Shown: piece by piece, positions 35,871 to 46,200 of the stretch | Numbering within the stretch: position 1 is the first letter of the stretch | How the letters are laid out: each line of letters begins with the position of its first letter | Assembly (NCBI RefSeq): GCF_028858725.1 | Contig: NC_084782.1 | Coordinates: 434,001-498,000, forward strand | DNA from: Colius striatus | Lineage: Eukaryota; Chordata; Aves; Coliiformes; Coliidae | Direction: 5' to 3' | Length of the DNA stretch: 64,000 nucleotides | Made by a program: the position numbers and the translations under genes | Notes under the pieces: model-generated | The model's database searches: none | The model's input: the letters and a program-made list of their open reading frames with translations, nothing else | Told to the model about the DNA's origin: nothing

Positions 35871-38519
35871 ATGGTCGACGCCTTCGTGGGCACCTGGAAG
35901 CTGGTGGATACGGCCAATTTCGATGAGTACATGAAGGCGCTGGGTGAGTGGGGAGGGGTCTGCAGGGGGGTGGGGGAGGGGGACTCAAAGCAGCTTTTGT
36001 CCGTTCTCGCTCGGTTTTTTGGGCGAGTCTCACCTCCGCCGGGGCTGCGGGTGGGGCTGCAGGCGGTGGGGGCATCGCGGTGGTTTTGGGGGGGCTCTGG
36101 AGCTTTGGGGAGGGGGGGGTTGGGGGTTGAGCTGGGTGAGGGGGTCTCCTCCTTCCCCTGCCTGCTGTCACCCCCTCCCTGGGGGGGGCAACACATGGGG
36201 GAGGATGGAGGGATGCGACCCCCCACCCCAGACACCTCCAGCCTTCATCCCCTCCAAGCCCCCCAGCAGCGAGCCCCGGCTCAGAGCGGTCCGGGGGGGT
36301 GACACGGGTGACATCTCCCGTCTCCCCCATTCCCCCCCAGCCCCGGAGCTGCCGGGCGCTGCTGCAGGGTCTGTCCCGTTCCCAAGCCCCCTCCCCACTT
36401 GGCTCCCCGGCCACTACAGGTGGGTGGGGAGCAAATTCGGGGCTCAGCCGCCATCACGGGGACGGCAGAGCTGCGGGGTGATGCGGGCAGGGACTGTGGG
36501 GGGCTGACAACCACATTCTACCCCTCCCCAACCCTTTCCACCCCCCTCCCCAGGCGTGGGCTTTGCCACGCGGCAGATGGCCGGGCTCACCAAGCCCACC
36601 ACCATCATCGAGCTAGACGGGGACAAGGTGACGGTGAAAACGCAAAGCACCTTCAAAAACACGGAGATCAGCTTCAAACTGAACGAGGAGTTTGATGAGA
36701 CCACGGCAGACGACAGACACGTCAAGGTGAAGCCCCCCCATCCCCCCCAAAAAAAGACTCCGGCAGCTCAGCCGGCAGCTCCCGCCCCTGGGCTCCATCC
36801 CGCCCCTGGGCTCCATCCTTTCTGCCTCTGGAAGGGTGAAACGGCTTTTCCTGCAGGGGTTGGGGCTCACGCTGGGTCTCACCCTGCAGACCCCCGTCCC
36901 CTGAGCCCCGTTTTGCTGTGGGGTTTCTCCCCCTCCCCCCGGAGCTGCCGGGGAGGTTGTGCAAGAGCTGGGCTTGCAAACGGCAGCTGCCGGCCCGGGG
37001 GCTTGCACAAGAGGAGGGGAGGGGATGTGGTGATGTGGTGGGGTGGCTGTGGGGGTTGTCTCTGCTGTGGGGGTGGTGATGGGGAGAGAGGGCACGAAAC
37101 CTCTTTGTTGAGCCCCCTCTTTGCTCACCCCACGAAGCAGGGAGGATGGGGGGAGGGAGCAATCCTGCCCGGCCAATGCCGCCCCAGGGGCTGATGCCAT
37201 CCCGGGTTGGGCTGTTCCTCCTGATAAGAGTAAGAAAAAGCACACCTGGAGAGGGGGCAGAGCTTCCTCATGGCCTCTCCCACCCTACAGCCACGTTTTC
37301 CCTGCCTGGGCTGATCCAGCTCCTGCTTTTCCCAGTTCCCCAGCCACTGGTCCCAGGCACCACTGTGGCTGGAGCAGCTGACAGCCCTGTGCCCCTCACC
37401 CAGCCCGGGGGGCACCTCAAGGGGCACTTTGGGGCTCCTTGGACACAACCCCTCACCCCCTTCCCAGCCCCAAAGCAGCAAGTGCAGGGGGCTGAGCATA
37501 AGGCAAGGATGTGCGAGCAAGAGGGTAGTGCCAGGCAGACAGGTCCCACTGCAGCTCATGGGAACTGTCCTCAGTGGAGATGTGAAATGGGCTGCGGGCA
37601 AGAGCTCACAGGGACGTGCCCTTGGGCCACATCTGAGCTCTGGGGAGCCTCAAGCCATGGGGGGCACCACTTGAGGGGCAGAACTCAGCTCTAGAGGGGC
37701 AGATGAGCTGGTTGGGGCTCAAGTGGCCATCACAGCAACCTTGGCACTGGCTGGGCTTTCAGGGCTGAGCCAGCAGCAGCAGCTGTGCAAACAGCAGCCC
37801 CAGGGAGCAGAGCAGTGTGTGCTGGACTAACCCCTGTGAAAAGCCTTGTCAGCCCCTCCAGTGGGAGAGGCTCAAAGCACCGATTCCTGCACCACCTCCC
37901 CGATCCCCTCTGGCACCAGGGCCAGCAAGCCACAGCCTGGGAGCAGCCCTGGAGCAGGGTGCAGCCCTGGGCAGGGCTCCCTGTGCTGGCCCCAGGGCTG
38001 GGTCACCCTGACCAGGGCTACCAGGGGGCAGCTGAGGCCAGGCCCTAACTCCTGGCCAGAGCAGAACTGGGCTGAGGGGTGGGTGCTGCTGGATGGACAC
38101 CTGCAGCCCATGGGGGGTGCACATGGACACCCAGCACCAGCCCCTCCAAGGGACAACCCTCCCCCCCAGAGCTGAGAAACCCCCCCAGGGAGGAGGAGGA
38201 GGGGGGTAAGAGCAGAGTCTTGCTGTGTCCCCACAGTCTCTGGTGAAGCTGGATGGAGGGAAGCTCATCCACGTGCAGAAGTGGGATGGGAAGGAGACGT
38301 CGCTGGTCAGGGAGCTGAAGGATGGGAAATTAGTCCTGGTAAGGAGCTACAAGTGGGTTTCAATTTGGGGAGGGGAAGGGGGGGAGGTTTATCCTGGGTC
38401 AGGGGAAGCTGGGAGCTGCCCTGGCTCAGCACCACTGACCTCCCCACCGCTCTTTCTGCCACCAGACTCTCACCATGGGCAACGTGGTCTCCACTCGCAC
38501 CTACGAGAAGGCGACATAG
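35871..38519 (+). CDS. FABP3: FABP3, heart-type fatty acid-binding protein
   Basis: Cytosolic beta-barrel carrier of long-chain fatty acids in heart and skeletal muscle. Four coding exons, 35871-35943, 36554-36726, 38237-38338 and 38466-38519, measure 73, 173, 102 and 54 bp: the canonical FABP layout with GT/AG borders. They give 133 aa, exactly the usual length. The protein starts [20 protein letters not shown] (the family GTWKL signature) and contains [17 protein letters not shown] and [12 protein letters not shown]. Ligand-carboxylate residues are in place: Arg107 in LVREL and Arg127-x-Tyr129 in STRTYEKAT. It is very close to human FABP3 throughout, which supports FABP3 over other FABPs, as does the SERINC2 and ZCCHC17 synteny. 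No disruption was seen. Introns 1 and 2 (0.6 and 1.5 kb) hold no recognisable repeat. Confidence 0.98.
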
Positions 38520-38741
38520 ACACTGTGCCCAGCTCCTCTGCCCCTGCCCTGGTGCCACATCATCCCCCCTCCCACCACCTCCATCCCCTCCCCACGCCAG
38601 CATGAGGGCTCAGAGCCCCCTGGGGTCACCTGAGGCCCCTGTCCCCACGCTGGGGCTGCTGGGGTTGGGCCTTTGGGCTGCTCTGGGGGAGGGGTGGGTT
38701 GGGTTTTTTAATTACTGATGGGAAAACACACATGGAAAATG

Positions 38742-38747
38742 AATAAA
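38742..38747 (+). terminator. FABP3 polyadenylation signal AATAAA
   Basis: A canonical hexamer 223 bp after the FABP3 stop codon, followed about 17 bp on by a T-rich stretch. The predicted 3' UTR is about 240 nt. Confidence 0.9.
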
Positions 38748-38762
38748 GGTCCTGTTGTTACA

Positions 38763-39665
38763 GCTCTGGGGCTGCTTTCTTGTGCTCACCTCTAGGATTG
38801 AGTCATGGGGGTCTCAGCCAGGCTGTGGGGAGGGTCCATCCCTGGCAGTGAGGGGATGAGGTGACCAGTGATGTCAGGAGCAGAGTTCTCTGAGCTGTGG
38901 GAGAGGTTGTTATGGGGTGAAATGTGCTTTTCCAAGGGGAGTGCTAGTTTCTTCCCCCTGCAGCTCTGCCAACAATCACCCAGGAGCCAGAAATGCTCCA
39001 TCTCAGCCCCTCCCCAGCACCCTTGTGCTCCAGCCCCTTCCCCAGCTCGGCAGCCCCTCAGTGTCCCTGTGGCAGGGAGTGAGGGGCCCAGCACTGAGCA
39101 CAGCCCTGGAGCTGCAGCCACTGAGCTCAAGGTCAGAAGGGTGGTGTTGTGTCTGGGTCTAGAAAGGGAACCAGCCTGACAGGCTGGACTCAGCCAAGAG
39201 GTCACTGGGAGAGAGCCCTGGGAAGGGCACAGCACAGGGAGGAGGGACAGCCTGCACCCAGTGACTCTGAGCCTCGTCCTGCCACGCTGCCAGGCGATGC
39301 CCAGCCCTGCTCTCACTTCCCCACAGAGCCAGAGGCCCCAGGAGTGCCTCAGCTCCCCTCACTCAGCACATCTGCCCCAGGAGGCTCCTGCTGTGGTCAG
39401 TGTGGCTGGAGCAGGCTCAGCCTGGCCCTCTGCCCTTCCTTCCCCCTGACCTTCAGCTCCAGTTACAAGATTTATGCTCCAGTTGCTCCTTACCAGAAGG
39501 CACCAGGGGTCACCTCATCACACACCCCCTTCCCACCCCTCTGAAAGGAGACAAGACTTTCAAACCAACCCCCTTTAAGCCAAGTACTCAGCCCCTGCCC
39601 CCAGCCCCCCACTTCCACTGCCCAAGGTAACGTGTGGCTTGTACAAGGCTCAGTACAAAGTACAA
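38763..39665. other. Gap between the convergent 3' ends of FABP3 and ZCCHC17
   Basis: About 0.9 kb. It contains a minus-strand CR1 fragment at about 38994-39120 (CAGCCCCTCCCCAGCACCC and CAGTGTCCCTGTGGCAG blocks) and otherwise unique DNA. Confidence 0.6.
38994..39120 (-). mobile_element. CR1 LINE internal fragment
   Basis: About 127 bp match the inner part of the copies at 45565-46288 and 57145-57680, truncated at both ends. Confidence 0.8.
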
Positions 39666-39681
39666 GTGGAGACTGCACAGA

Positions 39682-39687
39682 TTTATT
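39682..39687 (-). terminator. ZCCHC17 polyadenylation signal
   Basis: TTTATT on the plus strand is AATAAA for the minus-strand gene, 585 bp beyond the ZCCHC17 stop codon. This gives a 3' UTR of about 600 nt. Confidence 0.75.
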
Positions 39688-40271
39688 TCCATCACTTACC
39701 AAGGCAGCAAACACACCCCAGCTCATGTTTACTTACAATATCTCCATTCCCCCCATGTGCTTCTTACCCTTCACTCTCTGTGTTTGCAGACCAAAGGAGG
39801 GGGGGAAGGTTGGCAGAACAGAGCCCAGCAGCTCCATAGCTGGAGGATGGAGCCCTGGGATGAGGCCCAGCAACTACCCCCCTGCCCCTGAACGTTGCAC
39901 AAGGATGGGCAGGGAGAGGGTGGCTGCCTGGTTCCACCTTGTTGCAGGCAGTGCCAGGGGGCTGAGGGCACACAGGCACTGCTGATGGCCCCAGGAGCCT
40001 CAGAGCACTGGCAGCTCCCCCAGCGAAACGTGAGGCTGCAGGAGGGGAGAGGTGCCAGGGCTGGGCTGGGAGAGGTGCCAGGGCTGGGCTGCCACCAGGC
40101 AGTTCTGCCAGGAATGTCTGATGGTGAGAGAAAACAGCAGCCTGCACTGTGGGGAACTGATATCACAGTCACCACGGGCAAAGCCACAGGCTGAGAAGGA
40201 AACTCCTTGTCCCTCGTGGTGTGCAGCAGTGCTGCTCCCTGGCAGTGCTGCTCCCCTGGCAGTCTGAGGGC

Positions 40272-43200
40272 TCAGTCCCGGGGCTTCTTATGCTTCTTCT
40301 TCTTCTTCTTCTTCTTCTGAGCCTTGCTGGGCTTCCCCTGGTGCTTGGGCCTCTTGCTGCCTGGCTCAGCCCCATCACTGTCTGAGGCTGAGCTGTCTGA
40401 GTCTGACTCTGAGGATTCCTTACTCTTGTGCTTCTTCTTCCTCTTCTTCTCCTAGTGAACGAAGACAGACAAATAAATGTGGGAAGGCTGTCACCTGTGC
40501 TCACCAGGGCAGGAGAACACTCTGTATCATAATTGTTTCAGTGGGAAAAGACCTTTAAGATCCCTCAGTGCCACAGGGACACTGAGGGGCTGCAGCTCCA
40601 GGGCTGTGCTCAGTGCTGGGCCCCTCACTCACTGCCACAGGGACACTGAGGGGCTGCAGCTCCAGGGCTGTGTCAGTGCTGGGCCCCTCACTCACTGCCA
40701 CAGGGACACTGAGGGGCTGCAGCGTGGCCAGAGCTGGGCACAGAGCTGGGGAAGGGGCTCAAGTTGCCCCAGGGGAGGCTGAGGTTGGAGCTGAGGCAGA
40801 ACTGTTTCCCTGAGAGGGGTGTCTGCCCCTGTGCCAGGCTGCCCAGGGAGCTGGGGGAGTGCCCAGCGCTGGAGGGATCCCAAAGCCCTGGAGCTGAGGT
40901 GCTGAGGGCCAGGGGTTAGTGCTGGGCTGGGACTCATGATCACAGAATCATCTCAGTTGGAAAAGATCTTTAAGCTCATTGGTTTTTTTAATGGGGGTGG
41001 CAGGAATCACAAATCATTTAACATCAACTCTAACCCTTAACCCAGCACTGCCAAGCCCACCTCTAACCCATGGCCCTCAGCCCCAGGGCTACATGGCTTT
41101 GCAATAGCTCCAGGGCTGGACAAGATCTTGTGAGGTCCTTTCCAGCCGTTCAGATTCTGTGATTCTGTGACTCCCCATATCCCTGGGCAGCCCTTTGGAG
41201 AAGAAATCTTGCCTCATGTCAAGTCTCAACTTCCCCTGGTGCAACTGGAGCCAGTTTCCTCTTGTCCTGTCACTTGTGACTCAGGAGCCCGACCCCCAGC
41301 TCCCTGCAGCCTCCTGTCAGGGAGTGTCAGAGAGTGCTGCTGTCTGCCCTCAGCCTCCTCTTCTCCAGGCTCAACACCCCCATTCCCTCAGCCCCTCCCC
41401 AGCACCCTTGTGCTCCAGCCCCTTCCCCAGCTCTGCAGCCCCTCAGTGTCCCTCGGGCAGTGAGGGTTCCAATCCTGCAGCCCTCCCTGGAGTGCAGCCA
41501 GGGTGAGGAAAGAGCCCTTTTGCAAGCAGCAGCTCTTTGCACAATCTCCTAGCAGACTGCACACCCTCCTGCTCTCACAGCTTCCCATCCTCTCCCCACT
41601 GCACTCAGGCAGAGTCCAGGGAACAGCTCTGAGCCCCCCCAGTTGCATTTCTGCAAAGCTCTGCAGCAAAAGCTCTACAAAACCCCAGACCTGAATTTGA
41701 GATGCAGAATAAGAGCAGCTGGTGCTGGAATAAAGCTCATCAGGAAGTTTGAAATGGATCTAAACCCTCCATTTTGAGGCACCTCAGTAAGCACCAAGCA
41801 GAGCTGACTGAGATCAGTACCATGGAGCAGCTTCCACTGGGCTTGCATCAGGCACAGTAGCCCAAATACTATTTAAGCAGCCCAAGTACTATTTAAGCTC
41901 AGAATGGTGGGGCTGGAAGGGCCCTGCAGAGCTGCTCCAGCCCCAGCCCCTGCTACAGCAGGTTCCTCTGGCTCAGGGGGCACAGGAACGTGTCCAGGTG
42001 GGGTTGGAAACCTCCTGAGAAGGAGCCTCCACACCCTCCCTGGGCAGCCTGGGCCAGGGCTCAGCACCAAAGGACTTGCTCCTTCTGTGCCAGGGGCACT
42101 TTTTGTGTTTCAGCTTGTGCCCATCACCCCTTGTCCTGGCACTGGGCACCACAGAGCATGATTCTATGACTGGCCCCATCCTCCTGACACCCACCCTTTG
42201 GGCACTGTCAGTGTTCAGGAGTTCCCCCCTCAGCCCTCTCTCCAGCCTATGGTGCTGTACAGCTTATGGACTGTAACTCATTAGAACATGGCCCTGGGAG
42301 AGGATTGTTTGTGCCTGTGCTGGCAGCACACCCAGCCCTGCTCTGCCCCTTGCTCCATCTCCTTCCAGCAAGGAGCAAGAGAAATGCTGTTGGCAGCTCT
42401 GACCATTCTCTCCCAGCAGCAGGGAGCCCAGTGGCTCAGGACATCACTGCCCACAGTGCTGAGGCAGGGCTGGCAACCAGCACCAACCCAGCCAGAGCTG
42501 GTGCCAGGGCCACGAGGGGCTCAGAAAGCATCAACCTCTGTAGGGAAACAAGCCACCAGCTAAACCTGCTCCCAGCACCAGTCACCTCTGTGACCCTCTG
42601 AATGCCCCTGGAAAGAAGCTGGAACACAACAAGTTCCATTGAAACACAGGGAGAAACTATTTGAGTGCTGAGGTGAGGGAGCCCTGGCCCAGGCTGCCCA
42701 GGGAGGGTGTGGAGGCTCCTGCTCAGGAGGTTTCCAACCCCACCTGGACACGTTCCTGTGCCCCCTGAGCCAGGGGAACCTGCTGGAGCAGGGGCTGGAT
42801 GAGCTCTGCAGGGCCCTTCCAGCCCCCACAACAGCACTGTGATCACTGGAATCACCCAAAGTCTCAGGCACTGCATTATTTTTGGTGGGACAAAACCAGA
42901 CTCAGTACAGAGTCCCCTAGAAACAGCCAAGAGCTGGAAGCAAATCCAAACAGACTTTAGAAGAGGAGGATGGTAAAGAGTTAAGTGCAGAATCCAAGGA
43001 TGCAGCACAGAGAACTTTCTCAAGCTCTTCCAGCCTGTCACATGGTGAGAAAGTTTGACAAGACCTTAACAGGAGTTTCATTCCAGGGCTTGGGAAACTT
43101 TCTCAGCAGCAGAGGGGACAGGATGTCACACCAGGCCCTTCAGGGTGAGAGGGGAAGGAGAAGCACCCAGGTGGGCACAGTGCTGGCTGAAAAAAACCCA

Positions 43201-46200
43201 TCCCCTCAGTCTCCTCTTTTTGATCTTCCCTTTTGAGAAGCTTTTAAACAGCTCAGAGCAACACAGAAAAAGTGCTTGCAGGGCAGCAATGCTGGCACCA
43301 CAGCATCTGAGCATCTGTGCAGGGAGCAAGGCAGTGAGGGACAAGCTGACATTGGCTGCTGTGAAATCATCCTGTACAGGCAGCAGCCCTGTGACAACAC
43401 AGCTTTCTGTCAAGTCCAGCATCATGGTACTGGGAGACAAGGACTGTGCTGGTTAGCAGTCAGCTCACTGTTGGACAAGTGGGAGAGTTTCTCTAGCTCA
43501 TATATGGAGAGGGCAGGGCCAAGGCAAAGGTGGTTTGTGCCCCCAGGGACAGCAGCAAAGCCCTGCTGCACCCAGAGCTCCCAGCTGCTCTCCAGAAGGG
43601 CTGGGTGCTGATGGATGCAGCTCAACTCAGCTCTCAGGCACACCCTGGCACTCCTGAGCTGCCAACACTGCCCAGGATCACAGAACAGGCGGCTGGAAGG
43701 GCCCTGCAGAGCTCATCCAGCCCAATCTTCCTGCTACAGCAGGTTCCCCTGGCTCAGGGGGCACAGGAACGTGTCCAGGTGGGGTTGGAAACCTCCTGAG
43801 CAGGAGCCTCCACACCCTCCCTGGGCAGCCTGGGCCAGGGCTCCCTCACCTCAGCACCAAAGGACTTTCTCCTCCTGTTCCAGTGCAACTGTGTGTGTTC
43901 CATCTTGTGCCCATCACCCCTTGTCCTGGCACTGGGCACTACAGAAAAGTGTCTGCCCCCCCTCCTCCTACTGACACCCACCCTTTAGGTACCTCCTGGG
44001 GGCTGGGCTGGATGATCTCCAAAGGTCCCTTCCAACCCCCACCAGTCTGTGAGTCTATGAAAATGTTGTTACACATTCTTTCTGCTTAATCTCAGAGAGA
44101 ATCAGCCCTGATAAGGTGCCCCCTCAGCCTTCTCTTCTCCAGACTGAACAGCCCCAGGTCCCACAGCCTTTCCTTGTATAAAAGATGCTCCATCCCCTCA
44201 GCATCTTGGTGGCCCTGCACTGGCCTCTCTGCAGCAGTTCCCTGTCCCTCTGCAGCTGGGGAGCCCAGAACTGGACACAGGACTCCAGATGAGGCCTCAG
44301 CAGGGCAGAGCAGAGGGGGAGCACAACCTTCCTCACACTGCTGCCCACACTCTTGCTGCCCCCAGGCTGCCATTGGCTTCTTGCCCACGAGGGCACGTTG
44401 CTGCTCATGGTCAGTTTATTCTCACCCAGCACTGCCAGGTCTGTCTCTGCAGAGCTGCTCTCCAGCAGGTCACCCCCAGCCTGTGCTGGTGCAGGGGATT
44501 GTTCCTCCCCAGCTGCAGGACTCTGCACTTGTCCTTGTTGAACCTCAGCAGGTTCCTCTGTGCCCAGCTCTCAGCCTGCCCAGCTCTCACTGACTGGCAG
44601 CACAGCCTCTGGGCAATCAGCCAGTGCTCCCAGTTTGGTGCCAGCAGGGAACTCACTGAGGCTCCCTCTGAATTTGTGTGGATGTTTTCAGTGCATTTAG
44701 CCCAAACAGACTCTCAGGGTAAAGCCACAGAGAGGGCCAAGAAGCACAAAGAGCTGCAGGTTACAGTCTCTCCCATGTCCTGCCCAGTTTATGCAATGAT
44801 TGCAATTCTACCAAAGCAGAGCAAACATGCTCCAAAATGCTTCAGTGCTCCTGTACAAACCCCACATCAGGAGGTGGCAGGGAACTGAGCCACAGGCTGG
44901 GCTACAGCCTCACACTGCTGCCTGTCCTGCTGCTCTAGTTATTTTGAAACAGGAGGACACACCACATGAGCAGCCCTTTGGAAGGAAAGCTGCTCCAGGC
45001 TCTGCTTAAACAACGTCCCAACACTTCATTCCTTCTGGAGGTACTTGAGATAAGAGGGGAGTGTCCTAAACTCTTTAAGGAGGTGAAATATTTTTCCTGC
45101 TGGACCCTTTAGTGGAGTTACAGAGTCATGGAGAGCCCAAGTTAATTCCACAGGTGATTCATGATGACAGTCTATAGGTGTTGTTGCCTCTCTTGTTTGA
45201 GGAGCAGTCAGACCCAACCTGAAAGGAATGCAGCCCATGGGCATGACATAAACACAGCAGAGTTCAGAACAGCACACATGAGGATAGTAAGGGGAGAGGA
45301 GAGTGTGTGAAGAGCTGAGCCCCAAGCTAATACCATGGAAAAACTAGTAAAACAAGTACAGGCTACAAGTGAGAACAGATTAAGGCTTGATGAAGGACAG
45401 GTCACTGAACAAACAAGGTGTGGTTTTTACAAGAAGAGGCAACATCTGCAAGCAGACTGCCTGGAAATCCTACACATGATGCAGAAGAAGCAGCAAAGTG
45501 CTGAAAAGCCATCACAGGTCACATTTGTTATCCAATGACCATTCCAAAATGACCCCAGGGTTAAGTTAATCAAGCACTGAATTGTTTGGGTTGGAAAAGA
45601 TGGAGTCCCAGCCCTGCCCTCACCCTGCCCAGCCCAGCACTGACCCACAGCCTCAGCACCTCAGCTCCAGGGCTCTGGGATCCCTCCAGGGCTGGGCACT
45701 CCCCCAGCTCCCTGGGCAGCCTGGCACAGGGGCTGACACCCCTCTCAGGGAAACAGTTCTGCCTCAGCTCCAACCTCAACCTCCCCTGGGGTAACTGCAG
45801 CCCCTTTCCTCATGTCCTGTCAGTTGGGAGCAGAGCCTGACCCCCATCTCCCTGCAGCCTCCTGTCAGGGAGTGTCAGAGAGTGCTGCTGGCTGCCCTCA
45901 GCCTCCTCTTCTCCAGGCTCAACACCCCCATTCCCTCAGCCCCTCCCCAGCCCCTTGTGCTCCAGCCCCTTCCCCAGCTCTGTGCCTGGCTCTGGCCACG
46001 CTGCAGCCCCTCAGTGTCCCTGTGGCAGTGAGTGAGGGGCCCAGCACTGACACAGCCCTGGAGCTGCAGCCTGCCCAGGGCCCAGCACAGGGGACAATCC
46101 CTGCCCTGCTCCTGCTGCCACCCCACTGCTGAGCCCAGCCAGGCTGCCCTTGGCCTTCTTGCCCCCCTGGGCACGCTGCTGGCTCCTGTTCAGCCCCTGG

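Noticed and set aside
35112-36302. A 396-codon frame running through the FABP3 promoter and exon 1
   Set aside because: It reads FABP3 exon 1 in the wrong context and includes promoter and intron sequence. The true start is at 35871 with the 73/173/102/54-bp exon pattern.
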